DNA of 64,000 nt from Streptomyces sp. NBC_01283 (GCF_041435335.1 NZ_CP108430.1:6423001-6487000); one strand, 5' to 3'; positions 15,453-25,027 are shown, numbered from the stretch's first letter. Program-made: numbers and translations. The notes: generated from the letters alone by a model not told the origin.

Positions 15453-15999
15453 GGGCGCGGACGCTATCCGGTCAACTCGTACCGGTGCGAGCGACTTTCG
15501 CCGCGGGGCGCCGGAACGCCGGGCGCCGGGCCGTCGGCCGACCGCCGTGGGGCGCCGGACGGCCTCACCCACCGAAGCTTCCGCCGATCGACACCATCGT
15601 GGCGGCCGGGCGGCCACGTATGTCGTCGAGCGCCCAAGAAGCGCTCGTCAGGCATCGGTGATGCGGCGTGCAGAGGGCTGTGGTGCGTCGGGTGGCCATC
15701 GTGGCGGCCGGGTGGGCGCGTACGTCGTCGAGCGTTCATCGAAGCGTCCGCGTCAGGCGCCGGCGAGGCGTCCGTGAAGCGCTGGGTAGACGGCTGTGGG
15801 GCGGCGGGCAGGGGGCTGTGGTGCGTCGGGTGGCCATCGTGGCGGCCGGGTGGCCACGTACGTCGTCGAGCGTCCATCAAGCGGCCGTCAGGCACCGGTG
15901 GTGCAGGGTGGCCATTGTCGCGGGCCGACGGCCACGTCCCTTGTCAAGCGCCCATCAAGCGCCGGGCCGACGGCCGTGGGGCAGCCGTGGGGGTAGTCG
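15453..15999. repeat. Degenerate interspersed repeats in a 547-bp intergenic region
   Basis: Four related copies of a 38-bp unit beginning CATCGTGGCGGCCGGG and ending GTCGTCGAGCG are seen: 15595-15632, 15697-15734, 15835-15872 and a decayed one near 15913-15950. Copies 2 and 3 share a longer block (from 'GGGCTGTGGTGCGTCGGG' through the unit). Spacing is irregular (102, 138, 78 bp). Repeating peptide frames occur on both strands but lack ribosome sites and homology, so I read this as non-coding minisatellite-like or pseudogene-derived DNA. No other feature is seen here. Confidence 0.7.
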
Positions 16000-16545
16000 T
16001 CAGGTCTCGTCGGGGCCTGACTCGTTTTCCTGTTCCCGTACGTTCTTGGTTCGCGAGCCCACCGTCACGAGTACGCCGAGTGCCGTGCCCGCCAGGGCGG
16101 CCGGCACCATCCAGTTGCGGTTGAACGTGTGGCCGAGCGCGGAGTCGGCGGAGTAGGCGCCGGGGCCCGTGACGGCGAGGGCCGCGGCGACCATGCCGAG
16201 GAACGCCGGGTACTCGTAGCCGCCGCCCTGGCTGAAGAAGCCGTTGGGGGCGTGCACCGCGGTCGCCCCGGCCATGGCGCCCGCCGCGGCGGAACCGGCG
16301 GCGGGGGTCGCGAGGCCGAGCGCGAGCAGGGTGCCGCCGCCCGCCTCGGCGAGCCCCGCGATGACGGCGTTCGCCTTGCCGGGCTTGTAGCCGATGGACT
16401 CCATGAAGGCGCCGGTGCCTTCGATGCCATGCCCGCCGAACCAGCCGAACAGCTTCTGGGCGCCGTGTGCGGCGAGGACGCCGCCGGTCCCGACGCGGAG
16501 CAGCAGAAGGCCCAGGTCGCGTCGGTCGAAGCAGGAACTGGTCAT
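16000..16545 (-). CDS. DoxX family membrane protein
   Basis: 181 residues with four transmembrane segments and the DoxX signatures 'LGLLLLRVGTGGVLAAHGAQKLFGWFGGHGIEGT' (about 10-43) and 'ESIGYKPG ... AGLAEAGGGTLLALGL'. DoxX-type proteins are associated with thiol-redox and oxidative stress (MRC complex of mycobacteria) but many are uncharacterised. The C-terminal 20 residues are charged and cytosolic. ATG 16545 has AGGAGA 6 nt upstream. It borders the degenerate repeat region downstream. Confidence 0.88.
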   Translation of the reverse strand: MTSSCFDRRDLGLLLLRVGTGGVLAAHGAQKLFGWFGGHGIEGTGAFMESIGYKPGKANAVIAGLAEAGGGTLLALGLATPAAGSAAAGAMAGATAVHAPNGFFSQGGGYEYPAFLGMVAAALAVTGPGAYSADSALGHTFNRNWMVPAALAGTALGVLVTVGSRTKNVREQENESGPDET

Positions 16546-16704
16546 GGCGCTGTCTCCTGGGGTTGGGGCCTGGGCGGCGGTGCTCGTCACGCGGTGCTCG
16601 TCCCCCCACCGTCCGTCAGAGCCCTGCCGCGCACCCCGCTCAAGCGGCCGTACGGGTGACCCCGTCCGGTGGCGGGGCGGGGCGGCCGGTGTGACCGTGG
16701 GTGC

Positions 16705-17028
16705 ATGAGCATTCAGGTAAACCGGCTCTCCGACCCGACGGTCAGGGCCTTCGTCACCGCCGTGAACTCCCACGACCAGGCCGCCTTCCAGGCCCTGCTC
16801 GCCCCCGGTGCCACCATGTCCGACGACGGTTCCGACCGGGACATCGCCGACTGGACGGACCGCGAGATCTTCTCCCCGCACGGCCACATGGACGTGGAGA
16901 ACGAGGCGGACGCCGGGCGCACGCTGCTCGTCACGTTCCGCAACGACACGTGGGGCGAGATGCGGACCAAGTGGCACTTCACCGTCGACGACGGGAAGGT
17001 CTCCCGGTTCGAGACGGGTCAGGCCTGA
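16705..17028 (+). CDS. SnoaL/NTF2-like small protein
   Basis: 107 residues with the cone-shaped NTF2-like pattern: N-terminal helices ('DPTVRAFVTAVNSHDQAAFQALLAPGATMSDDG'), then strands ('HMDVENEADAGRTLLVTFRNDTWGEMRTKWHFTVDDGKVSRFETGQA'). Such proteins are small-molecule-binding or isomerase/hydrolase enzymes; no catalytic dyad can be named with confidence. It is monocistronic, divergent from doxX. Confidence 0.8.
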   Translation: MSIQVNRLSDPTVRAFVTAVNSHDQAAFQALLAPGATMSDDGSDRDIADWTDREIFSPHGHMDVENEADAGRTLLVTFRNDTWGEMRTKWHFTVDDGKVSRFETGQA

Positions 17029-17104
17029 CGAGGCCCACCGCCTCGCGCCGGGGTTCCCGGGTTCGCCCACGGGGGTGCCCCCGGGCCCACCAGGGTGAAG
17101 GGCC

Positions 17105-18022
17105 CTACTCCCCGATCGGCACCGCCGCCCCGCTGACCCGCACCCTCGCGTCACCCTCCCGCAGGGTGACCGTGAGCACCCCGGGGCGTCCCATGTCCGC
17201 GCCCTGGTGCAGGGTGAGCTCCGACTCGGCGGGTACCAGGCCCAGTTCGCGCGCGTACGCACCGAACGCGGCCGCCGCCGCGCCCGTGGCGGGGTCCTCC
17301 ACCACGCCGCCCACCGGGAACGGGTCGCGCACGTGGAACGTCAACTCCGATTCCCGCCAGACCAGTTGGACCGTGGTCAGATCCAGGCGGCGCATCAGGG
17401 CCGCGAGGCGGTCGAAGTCGTACGACAGGTCGGCGAGCCGCTCGCGCGTCGCGGCGGCCAGGATCAGATGGCGGGCGCCCGCGTAGGCGAGGTGGGGCGG
17501 CAGGGACGGGTCGAGGTCGGCCGCGGGCCAGTCGAGCGCGGCCAGGGCCTCGGTCAGGTCGGCCGCCGTGACCTCGTCGACGCGCGGTTCGACGCTGGTG
17601 AGCGTGGCCCGCAGGGTGCCGTCCGCGTCGGTCACGGTCACCGGCACCGTACCCGCCTGCGTGGAGAAGACGAAGTCGCCCGCGCCGCCGCCCCGTTCGG
17701 CCAGGGCGACCGCCGCCGCGACCGTCGCGTGCCCGCAGAAGGAGACCTCGGCCTTCGGGCTGAAGTAGCGCACCTCGTAGGAGCGCCCGTCGGCGGAGCG
17801 GCCCTCACCGGAAGCGGCACCGGACGCGGGGAACAGGAAGGCCGATTCGCTGTACCCCACCTCCGCCGCGATCCCCAGCATCGCCGCATCGTCGAGACCG
17901 GCGGCGTCGAGCACGATCCCGGCGGGGTTGCCGCCCGCCGGGTCGGTCGCGAACGCGGTGTAGCGCAGCACGTCAGGAGAGGGCGCGCCGGGGGAGGAGA
18001 TGCCGGCTGGATTCGTCGTCAT
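17105..18022 (-). CDS. PhzF family isomerase-like protein (first copy)
   Basis: 305 residues in the diaminopimelate-epimerase fold, full length for PhzF. Signatures: 'YTAFATDPAGGNPAGIVLDA' at the N-terminus, 'EVGYSESAFLF' with the catalytic Glu (about 45), 'VRYFSPKAEVSFCGHATVAAAVAL' and 'VEDPATGAAAAAFGAYARELG'. PhzF isomerises DHHA in phenazine synthesis; most homologues, including this one outside any phenazine cluster, have unknown substrates. ATG 18022 (MTTNPAG) is chosen; ATG 18055 has a GGGGGG-like ribosome site and is possible. Confidence 0.88.
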   Translation of the reverse strand: MTTNPAGISSPGAPSPDVLRYTAFATDPAGGNPAGIVLDAAGLDDAAMLGIAAEVGYSESAFLFPASGAASGEGRSADGRSYEVRYFSPKAEVSFCGHATVAAAVALAERGGGAGDFVFSTQAGTVPVTVTDADGTLRATLTSVEPRVDEVTAADLTEALAALDWPAADLDPSLPPHLAYAGARHLILAAATRERLADLSYDFDRLAALMRRLDLTTVQLVWRESELTFHVRDPFPVGGVVEDPATGAAAAAFGAYARELGLVPAESELTLHQGADMGRPGVLTVTLREGDARVRVSGAAVPIGE

Positions 18023-18141
18023 GTCGCAGGGCAACCGTTCCGCGACCCCGGTCATTCCCGCCGCCCCCCAGCGCGGGTCCCCACCGGCCGTCACGGAGCG
18101 GCTGCCCTGCCCCCCTCCCCTTCACAGTGGCCGATGGGCCG

Positions 18142-18606
18142 TCAGTGGCAGCTCTTGTAGCCGGGGTCGCTGTTCGTCCAGGAGCAGGAGTCCTTGAGCG
18201 AACCGCTCGGCTTGATGAGGCGGGCCTTGTCGCTGGTGTTGTTCCAGACGTACGAGCCGCGGCCCCAGTAGCGGACGCCGGAGGCGTTGGTGCCCTTGCC
18301 GGTGCGGACCTTGACCGTCTTGCCGGCGCCGATCTTGTAGCTGCCGAAGGTGTACGTGTAGCCGGTGTTGTCCTTCAGCTTGTAGCCCTTGAGCTGGACC
18401 GCCGAGCCGGAGTTGTTGTGGATGTTCACCCACTCCGCGTTCAGCGAGGAGTTGGAACGGGAGTCGCGGCCCGGGCTGTCGAACTGGATGTACCCGAGGT
18501 GCAGTCCGCCCTGGTGCGAGGCCGCGGTCGCGGGGGACGCGGCGAGCAGAGGGGCCGCGAGTGCGGCCGCGGCGAGGATGGCCGGGGCGGCGGAACGTAT
18601 GCGCAA
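18142..18606 (-). CDS. Secreted lamin tail domain protein
   Basis: 154 residues. Signal peptide 1-29 (MRIRSAAPAILAAAALAAPLL, cleavage after ATAA) precedes an immunoglobulin-like lamin tail domain: 'LNAEWVNIHNNSGSAVQLKGYKLKDNTGYTYTFGSYKIGAGKTVKVRTGKGTN' and 'VWNNTSDKARLIKPSGSLKDSCSW'. In bacteria LTDs occur in secreted or surface proteins and are thought to bind nucleic acid, membranes or cell-wall ligands. Two cysteines near the C-terminus may pair. A terminator-like hairpin upstream separates it from the SDR gene. Confidence 0.88.
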   Translation of the reverse strand: MRIRSAAPAILAAAALAAPLLAASPATAASHQGGLHLGYIQFDSPGRDSRSNSSLNAEWVNIHNNSGSAVQLKGYKLKDNTGYTYTFGSYKIGAGKTVKVRTGKGTNASGVRYWGRGSYVWNNTSDKARLIKPSGSLKDSCSWTNSDPGYKSCH

Positions 18607-18730
18607 GGTGTGCTCCGAGTGTGCTGTGAGAGTGCTCTGAATGTGGAGTTCTCGTGGAGGGCTCGCTGAGCATACGGGGTGTGATGCGCGTAATTGACGC
18701 GGGACTTCCCATTCCGTTTGTGCAGATGTG

Positions 18731-18762
18731 GGCCGACCGTGAGGGTGGGGTCACGGTCGGCC
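18731..18762 (-). terminator. 12-bp hairpin downstream of the SDR gene
   Basis: Arms GGCCGACCGTGA (18731-18742) and TCACGGTCGGCC (18751-18762) with an 8-nt loop, starting 30 nt beyond the SDR stop. It separates two genes of the same strand. Confidence 0.7.
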
Positions 18763-18791
18763 ACATCGCGGTCTGCCAGGGGCGCCGGCGG

Positions 18792-19631
18792 CTAACCCCG
18801 CCCGATGAACGGCATGTTGGTCGCCAGCACCGTCGCGAACTGCACGTTCGCCTCCAGGGGGAGCTCCGCCATGTGGCGCACCGTCCGTGCCACGTCCGAC
18901 ACGTCCATCACCGGCTCGGGAGCCAGCTCCCCGTTGGCCTGGAGGATCCCGGTCCGCATCTGCTCGGTCATGTCCGTCGCCGCGTTGCCGATGTCGATCT
19001 GGCCGCAGGCGATCCGGTAGGGGCGGCCGTCCAGGGAGAGCGACTTCGTCAGGCCGGTCAGCGCGTGCTTGGTCGCCGTGTACGCGATGGAGCGCGGGCG
19101 CGGGACGTGCGCGGAGATCGAGCCGTTGTTGATGATCCGGCCGCCCTGCGGGTCCTGCCCCTTCATCTGCCGGAAGGCCGCCTGCGCGCACAGGAACGCG
19201 CCGTTGAGGTTCGTGTCGACGACGTGCCGCCACGCGTCGTACTCCAGTTCGTCGACGGGCACGCCGCCGGGGCCGAACGTGCCGGCGTTGTTGAAGAGGA
19301 GATCGAGACGGCCGAAGCGGTCGCGTACGGCCGCGAAGAGCGCGGCCACGTCATCGGGCCGTGAGACGTCGGTGCGCAGGCACAAGGCGTCGGTCTCGGC
19401 CGGGGCGTTCGGCTCGGCGGATCCCTCGGCGTGCGGGACGGGCCGCACGGCCGCGCCCTCCGACACTCCGGCCGCGATCGCCGCCGTCTCCTCCAGTGTC
19501 TCCTTGCGGCGCCCCGCGAGCGCCACGGACCATCCGGCCCGCAGCAGTTCGACCGCCACGGACCGGCCGATCCCGGAGCCCGCGCCGGTCACCACAGCGG
19601 TCTTCGTCTGTCCAGTTGGCTCAGCGTTCAT
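18792..19631 (-). CDS. Short-chain dehydrogenase/reductase
   Basis: 279-residue classical SDR. Cofactor motif '[10 protein letters not shown]' (about 14-23), 'NNAG' near 116, catalytic Ser in '[10 protein letters not shown]', and YTATK (catalytic Tyr-x-x-x-Lys, about 190-194). R/K after the second strand ('[11 protein letters not shown]') suggests NADPH preference. An unusual insertion of about 30 residues follows that strand ([23 protein letters not shown] within 55-85), which standard SDRs lack. Start ATG 19631. It is divergent from phoD. Confidence 0.88.
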   Translation of the reverse strand: MNAEPTGQTKTAVVTGAGSGIGRSVAVELLRAGWSVALAGRRKETLEETAAIAAGVSEGAAVRPVPHAEGSAEPNAPAETDALCLRTDVSRPDDVAALFAAVRDRFGRLDLLFNNAGTFGPGGVPVDELEYDAWRHVVDTNLNGAFLCAQAAFRQMKGQDPQGGRIINNGSISAHVPRPRSIAYTATKHALTGLTKSLSLDGRPYRIACGQIDIGNAATDMTEQMRTGILQANGELAPEPVMDVSDVARTVRHMAELPLEANVQFATVLATNMPFIGRG

Positions 19632-19764
19632 GGCCCCGCAGCGTACGTGAGGCTCGTCCACGCGAGCATCATCGTCCCGCCATCCGAGTGTTGTGTACGC
19701 GACAGGCGCGCGTCGTCCCCCGCCACTTGCATGCCCGTGACACCAATCGTCAGGGGAGGGCCAC

Positions 19765-21399
19765 ATGACACCCGCAGGCCAGCAGGGCACAGCCGAAATC
19801 CGAGCGGCCGCGAGCCGCTTGGGCCGCCGTCGTTTCCTCACCGTCACCGGAGCCGCCGCCTCGCTCGCCTTCGCCACCAACCTGCCGACGGCGGGCGCGG
19901 CGAGCGCCGCCGAGCTGGACGCACGGAAGATCGCCGACAATCCGTTCACGCTCGGTGTGGCATCCGGCGACCCGCTGCCCGGCTCGGTCCTGCTCTGGAC
20001 CCGCCTCGCCCCGTCCCCGTACGAGCCGGGCAACGGTCTGCCCGCCGAGCGTGTCATCGTCCAGTGGGAGCTCGCCCACGACGCCCGCTTCCGCCGCATC
20101 GCCAGACGCGGTTCCGCCAACGCCCACCCCGAGTTCAACCACACCGTGCACGTCGAGGTGAACAACCTCGACGCCGGCCGGACCTACTACTTCCGCTTCA
20201 AGACGGGGAAGTGGATCAGCGACACCGGCCGGACCCGCACCGCCCCCGCGGCCGGCAGCAGGGTCAGCTCCCTGACGCTCGCCGCCGTGTCCTGCCAGGC
20301 GTACCACGACGGCTACTTCACCGCGTACAAACACCTGGCGCAGGACGATGTCGACGTCGTCTTCCACCTCGGTGACTACCTCTACGAGTACGCGGTGAAC
20401 GCGGTCGGCGGCGCCCGCAACTACACCGACCGCACGCTGCCCGCGCTCTACAACCGCGAGACGCAGACACTTGAGGACTACCGCCTGCGGTACGCCCTCT
20501 ACAAGTCCGACCCGGATCTGCGCGCCGCGCACGCCGCGCACCCCTTCGTCGTCACCTGGGACGACCACGAGGCCGAGAACAACTACGCGGGCGACCTCGA
20601 CGAGAACGGCAACCCGCCCGCCGAGTTCCTCGTCCGCCGCGCCGCCGCCTACCGCGCGTACTGGGAGAACCAGCCGCTGCGCAGCCCCCAGCAGCCCCAG
20701 GGCCCGGACCTGCAGCTCTACCGCCGTGTGCAGTGGGGCAGGCTCGCCCAGTTCGACGTCCTCGACACCCGGCAGTACCGCTCCGACCAGGCGTACGGCG
20801 ACGGCACGCACGTCCCGGGACCCGAGTCGACGGACCCGAGGCGCACGCTCACCGGGGCCACCCAGGAGCGCTGGCTCATCGACGGCTGGCGCCGCTCGCG
20901 TGCGCTGTGGAACGTCGTGCCGCAGCAGGTCAACTTCTCCCAGCGCAAGCTCGACCTCAACGCGGTGGCGAAGGTCAGCATGGACGCCTGGGACGGCTAC
21001 ACCGCCTCCCGCGACCGGGTCCTTGCGGGCGCGGCGTCGGCCGGGATCGAGAACCTGATGGTGCTCACGGGCGACGTGCACGTCGCGTACGCCTACGACA
21101 TCAAGGCCGACTTCGACGACCAGGCGTCCAGGACGGTAGGCACGGAGATCGTCGCCACGTCCATCGCCAGCGGCAAGGACGGCGCCGACAAGCCCGCGAA
21201 CTGGGACACCTACACCAAGGCCAACCCGCACATGAAGTTCTACAACGGGCGGCGCGGGTACGTGACCGTCGCTCTCGGACAGAAGTCCGCGCGCGCCGAC
21301 TTCAAGACCGTGTCGGCGGTGACCACGCCGGGGGCGCCGATCACCACGGCCGCGTCCTTCGTGACGGAGGCGGGGAACCCGGGGCTGAAGCCCGCCTGA
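19765..21399 (+). CDS. phoD: PhoD-like alkaline phosphatase/phosphodiesterase, Tat-exported
   Basis: 544 residues. A twin-arginine signal ([19 protein letters not shown], about 18-36) exports a folded Ca/Fe metalloenzyme. The PhoD N-terminal domain ('[23 protein letters not shown]') and the metallophosphatase core ('[11 protein letters not shown]', '[16 protein letters not shown]', '[13 protein letters not shown]') carry the metal-binding Asp/His residues. PhoD enzymes release phosphate from phosphodiesters and teichoic acids. GGGGAGGG precedes ATG 19765. I found no convincing PHO box in the 130-bp promoter region. Confidence 0.9.
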   Translation: MTPAGQQGTAEIRAAASRLGRRRFLTVTGAAASLAFATNLPTAGAASAAELDARKIADNPFTLGVASGDPLPGSVLLWTRLAPSPYEPGNGLPAERVIVQWELAHDARFRRIARRGSANAHPEFNHTVHVEVNNLDAGRTYYFRFKTGKWISDTGRTRTAPAAGSRVSSLTLAAVSCQAYHDGYFTAYKHLAQDDVDVVFHLGDYLYEYAVNAVGGARNYTDRTLPALYNRETQTLEDYRLRYALYKSDPDLRAAHAAHPFVVTWDDHEAENNYAGDLDENGNPPAEFLVRRAAAYRAYWENQPLRSPQQPQGPDLQLYRRVQWGRLAQFDVLDTRQYRSDQAYGDGTHVPGPESTDPRRTLTGATQERWLIDGWRRSRALWNVVPQQVNFSQRKLDLNAVAKVSMDAWDGYTASRDRVLAGAASAGIENLMVLTGDVHVAYAYDIKADFDDQASRTVGTEIVATSIASGKDGADKPANWDTYTKANPHMKFYNGRRGYVTVALGQKSARADFKTVSAVTTPGAPITTAASFVTEAGNPGLKPA

Positions 21400-21431
21400 C
21401 CCTCCTGACCCAGCGGTCCGCGGGGCCGCGC

Positions 21432-22436
21432 TCACTCGCCCGGGTAGCGCACCCCGATCCGCTCCCGCACCGCGTCCAGGGTCCGCATCACCGCGAGCGT
21501 CCCGTCCAGCGGGACCAGGGGCGACTCGGTGTCGCCCGCGCGCAGGCGGTGCATGACCTCGGCGGCCTCGTGCTTGAGGCTGTCGCGGGGGCCGTGCTCG
21601 GGGACGGCCGTGAACTCCTCGGGGTCACGGCCGTCGCGGTGCAGCACGAAGCGGTCCGGGAAGAAGAAGCCGTTCGGGACGTCGATGCGGCCCCGCGAAC
21701 CGGTGACGGAGGCGGTGACGGGGGTGCCCGCGTTGATGGAGCAGTGCAACAAAGCGTGAGCACCGCTCTCCCACGAGAGCAGCATTCCCGTCTGGAGATC
21801 AACGCCCTCGTCCGAGAGCGCCGCTCTCGCAGTCACTCCCGAGGGCTCCCCGAGCAGCAGCTGCGCGAACGACACCGGGTACACCCCGAGATCGAGCAGC
21901 GAACCACCGCCCTGCGCCGGGTCGCGGAGGCGGTGCGCCGGCGGGAAGGGCCCGGCGAGCCCGAAGTCGGCCTGCACGGTCCGCACCTCGCCGATCGCCC
22001 CGTCGTCGACCAGCGCCTTCAGCCGCCTGATCAGCGGATGGCAGTACATCCACATGGCCTCCATCAGGAAGAGGCCGCGCCGCCGGGCGAGCGTCACCAT
22101 CTCCAGAGCCTCGCGTGCGTTCAGCGCGAACGCCTTCTCGCAGAGCACCGCGCGGCCGGACTCCAGGCAGAGCCCCGCCGCCGCCCGGTGCGAGGCGTGC
22201 GGCGTCGCCACGTACACGACGTCGATGTCCTCGTCCTCGGCGAGCGCGCCCCACTCCCCGTACGCACGCGGTATCCCGAACCGCTCGGCGAACGCCTTCG
22301 CCGACGCGTCGGTCCGGGACGCCACCGCGACCACCTCCGCGTCCGGCATGTCGAGGAGGTTCGCCGTGAACGACGCGGCGATCCCGCCCGTCGCGAGGAT
22401 GCCCCAGCGCACGGGCTCACGGTCGTCTTCCACCAC
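21432..22436 (-). CDS. Gfo/Idh/MocA family oxidoreductase
   Basis: 334 residues. N-terminal Rossmann fold ('RWGILATGGIAASFTANLL', 'VVYVATPHASHR', 'LCEKAFALNAREA') with the conserved EK of 'CEK' (about 96-98), and a C-terminal sheet domain. Typical substrates are sugars or trans-dihydrodiols with NAD(P). The N-terminal GTG pair (GTG GTG at 22436-22431) makes the start ambiguous by one codon. It is divergent from the Bcr/CflA gene. Confidence 0.87.
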   Translation of the reverse strand: MVEDDREPVRWGILATGGIAASFTANLLDMPDAEVVAVASRTDASAKAFAERFGIPRAYGEWGALAEDEDIDVVYVATPHASHRAAAGLCLESGRAVLCEKAFALNAREALEMVTLARRRGLFLMEAMWMYCHPLIRRLKALVDDGAIGEVRTVQADFGLAGPFPPAHRLRDPAQGGGSLLDLGVYPVSFAQLLLGEPSGVTARAALSDEGVDLQTGMLLSWESGAHALLHCSINAGTPVTASVTGSRGRIDVPNGFFFPDRFVLHRDGRDPEEFTAVPEHGPRDSLKHEAAEVMHRLRAGDTESPLVPLDGTLAVMRTLDAVRERIGVRYPGE

Positions 22437-22540
22437 AGGGGCCCCTGTTCCTACCGCGGAGTACCGCGGGAAATGGTCTCAACCAGCACAGCTGAGCTGA
22501 GAGCATAGGTAATCGCACGCCTAATCGGGAGGGAATCCGC

Positions 22541-23875
22541 ATGCCGGAGCACGGCAGCCGCACCACGAGTGGGTCAGAAGGCCCCCTCATACGGCAGTCC
22601 CGGACGGTGGAGAGCGACGTGGCCCCGGCCGCTCCCGCCCGCACCGCCCAGCGCCGCACCGGCATCCTGGTCACCCTCGTGCTCGGCGGCCTCACGGCGG
22701 TGCCGCCGCTCTCCATGGACATGTACCTCCCGGCGCTCCCGGAGGTCACCCGCTCGCTGCACACCTCCGCCGCGACCGCGCAGCTCACCCTCACCGCCTG
22801 CCTCACCGGCATGGCGCTCGGGCAGCTCGTCGTCGGGCCGATGAGCGACAAGTGGGGGCGCCGCAGGCCGCTGCTCATCGGGCTCCTGGTCTACATCCTC
22901 GCCACCGCGATCTGCGCCTTCGCGCCCACCGCGGAACTCCTCATCGCCTTCCGCCTGTTGCAGGGTCTGGCGGGCGCCGCGGGCATCGTCATCGCCCGCG
23001 CCGTCGTCCGTGACCTCTACGACGGCGTGGAGATGGCCCGCTTCTTCTCCACCCTCATGCTGATCTCCGGGGTCGCCCCGGTCATCGCGCCCCTCATCGG
23101 CGGCCAGGTCCTGCGCTTCACCGACTGGCACGGCATCTTCGCCGTGCTCACCGTGGTCGGCATCGCCCTGACGGTCCTGGTCTGGCGGTCCCTGCCCGAG
23201 ACGCTCGCCCCCGAGAACCGGCACAGCGGCGGCACCGTCGAGGCGCTGCGCACCATGAAGTCGCTCCTCGCCGACCGCGTCTTCACCGGGTACATGATCG
23301 CGGGCGGCTTCGCGTTCGCCGCGCTGTTCGCATACATCTCCGCGTCGCCGTTCGTCATCCAGGAGATCTACGGCGCCTCCCCGCAGACCTTCAGCCTGCT
23401 CTTCGGCGTGAACTCCGTGGGCCTGATCGTCGTCGGCCAGATCAACGGCAAGGTCCTCGTCGGCCGCGTCAGCCTCGACAAGGTGCTCGCCTTCGGTCTG
23501 ACGGTCCTCGTCCTCGCCGCCACCGCGCTGCTCGTCATGACCTCGGGGGTCTTCGGGCACGTCGGCCTGTTCCCCGTCGCGGCCGGGCTCTTCGTCCTGA
23601 TGTCGGCGATGGGCCTCGCGACGCCGAACACGAACGCCCTCGCCCTGATGCGCACCCCGCACGCCGCCGGATCCGCGTCGGCGCTGCTCGGCACGTCCTC
23701 GTTCCTCGTCGGCGCGATCGCCTCCCCGCTGGTCGGCATCGCGGGCGAGGCCACGGCCGTCCCGATGGCCGTGGTGCAGCTCTTCTGCGGCCTTGCGGCC
23801 ATCGGCTGCTTTCTGGGACTGTGCCGCCCCTGGCAGCACTCGGCCAGGCCGAACGGGGAGGGGACGGACCACTGA
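22541..23875 (+). CDS. Bcr/CflA family multidrug efflux MFS transporter
   Basis: 444 residues with 12 transmembrane segments after a 40-residue charged N-terminal tail. DHA1-type motifs: 'LSMDMYLPALPEV' (segment 1), 'GQLVVGPMSDKWGRRRPLLIG' (motif A, about 97-117), 'FRLLQGLAGAAGIVIARAVVRDLY' and 'APLIGGQVL' (motif C region). Homologues export bicyclomycin, chloramphenicol or sulphonamides; the substrate here is unknown. GAGGGA lies upstream of ATG 22541. Its stop overlaps a CTG that may start the next gene. Confidence 0.9.
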   Translation: MPEHGSRTTSGSEGPLIRQSRTVESDVAPAAPARTAQRRTGILVTLVLGGLTAVPPLSMDMYLPALPEVTRSLHTSAATAQLTLTACLTGMALGQLVVGPMSDKWGRRRPLLIGLLVYILATAICAFAPTAELLIAFRLLQGLAGAAGIVIARAVVRDLYDGVEMARFFSTLMLISGVAPVIAPLIGGQVLRFTDWHGIFAVLTVVGIALTVLVWRSLPETLAPENRHSGGTVEALRTMKSLLADRVFTGYMIAGGFAFAALFAYISASPFVIQEIYGASPQTFSLLFGVNSVGLIVVGQINGKVLVGRVSLDKVLAFGLTVLVLAATALLVMTSGVFGHVGLFPVAAGLFVLMSAMGLATPNTNALALMRTPHAAGSASALLGTSSFLVGAIASPLVGIAGEATAVPMAVVQLFCGLAAIGCFLGLCRPWQHSARPNGEGTDH

Positions 23876-24999
23876 CCGCGCCACGCCTGCTGCGCGCCGG
23901 GACGCCGGACCGCGCGGGGCTCGACACGGACGAGATGGCCCACCTCGTACGCGAGGTGCGCGCACTGACGCGCGGCGAACGCCCCTGGTGCGCGGGCGCC
24001 GTCGTGCTCGCCGGACGCGGCCCGGTGATCGCCGTCGAGGAGGCGGTGGGCCGTGCGGTGCGCTACGCCGCGTACGACCCGGAGAAGGGCGCCGGGGTCG
24101 AACTGCCGCCCGCCGAGCAGGTGTTGACCCGCACCGGCACCCCCTTCGACCTGGCCTCGCTCACCAAGCTGTTCACGACGGTTGCCGCGATGCAGCAGCT
24201 GGAGCGCGGCACCCTCGGCATCGACGCGCTGGTCTCCGCGTACGTCCCCGAGTTCACGGCGGCCGCCGAGCACGGCATCACGGTGCGCCAGCTGCTCACG
24301 CACACTTCGGGCCTGCGCCCCGAACTCCCGCTGTACGACTGCCCGGACGACGCCGCGCGCCTCGCCGCCCTGCGCGCGGAGGCCCCGACGGGTCCGCCGG
24401 GCGACCACCGCTACTCCGACCTGAACATGCTGCTCCTCCAGCACGTCCTGGAGCGCCTCACGCGCCGCCCGCTCGACGAGCTCGTCCGTGAGGGCATCAC
24501 CCGGCCGCTCGGCATGACGGCCACCGCCTTCGGGCCGCGCCCCGACGCCGCCGCCACCGAGGACCAGCGCAGACCCTGGGCCAAGGCCGACCGGGGGATG
24601 CTGCGGGGCGAGGTGCACGACGAGAACGCCTGGGCGCTCGGCGGCGTCGCGGGCCACGCCGGGCTCTTCTCCACCGCGCGCGACCTCGCGGTCTTCTGCC
24701 GCGCGCTGCTGTGCGGCGGTTCGTACGGCACGGCGCGCATCCTCGGCCCGGACTTCGTGGAGCTGATGCTGACGCCGCCGGGTCTTGGCTTCGGCCTCGA
24801 CCAGGCGTGGTTCATGGGGGAGCTCGCGGGGCGCGGCGCGGCCGGCCACACCGGATTCACCGGAACGTCCCTGGTCATCGACCCGGCCACGGACACCTTC
24901 CTGATCCTCCTCGCCAACACGGTCCACCCGCGCCGTGGGCCCGCCGACAGCGGCCCCCGGGCACGGGCGGCGACCCGTCTTGCGCGGGCTGCCCGCTGA
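23872..24999 (+). CDS. Serine hydrolase, class C beta-lactamase family
   Basis: 375 residues if started at CTG 23872. Penicillin-binding-protein fold motifs: Ser-x-x-Lys in 'ASLTKLFTT' (about 98-101), Tyr-x-Asn as 'YSDLN' and the third motif 'HTGFTG'. Also 'HTSGLRPELPLY'. Such proteins are carboxypeptidases, esterases or amide hydrolases; there is no signal peptide, so cytosolic. CTG 23872 overlaps the MFS stop (CTGA) with GGGGAGGGGA about 8 nt upstream; GTG 23821 lies within the MFS gene without a ribosome site, and ATG 23935 would lose conserved residues. Coupled to the efflux gene. Confidence 0.82.
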   Translation: MTAPRLLRAGTPDRAGLDTDEMAHLVREVRALTRGERPWCAGAVVLAGRGPVIAVEEAVGRAVRYAAYDPEKGAGVELPPAEQVLTRTGTPFDLASLTKLFTTVAAMQQLERGTLGIDALVSAYVPEFTAAAEHGITVRQLLTHTSGLRPELPLYDCPDDAARLAALRAEAPTGPPGDHRYSDLNMLLLQHVLERLTRRPLDELVREGITRPLGMTATAFGPRPDAAATEDQRRPWAKADRGMLRGEVHDENAWALGGVAGHAGLFSTARDLAVFCRALLCGGSYGTARILGPDFVELMLTPPGLGFGLDQAWFMGELAGRGAAGHTGFTGTSLVIDPATDTFLILLANTVHPRRGPADSGPRARAATRLARAAR

Positions 25000-25027
25000 A
25001 CGGACGGGGCCCGTCCCTTCCGGCGCC

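Noticed and set aside
15464..15895. 143-residue minus-strand open frame of RRRTWPPGRHDG repeats
   Set aside because: No ribosome site, no conserved domain, and the repeat is equally open on the other strand; treated as repeat DNA.
19632..19764. PHO box upstream of phoD
   Set aside because: No two adjacent GTTCACCC-like repeats could be found.
22505..22524. Iron box upstream of the Bcr/CflA gene (ATAGGTAATCGCACGCCTAA)
   Set aside because: Both end motifs are present but they are one base too far apart for a 19-bp DtxR-family site and the centre does not fit.
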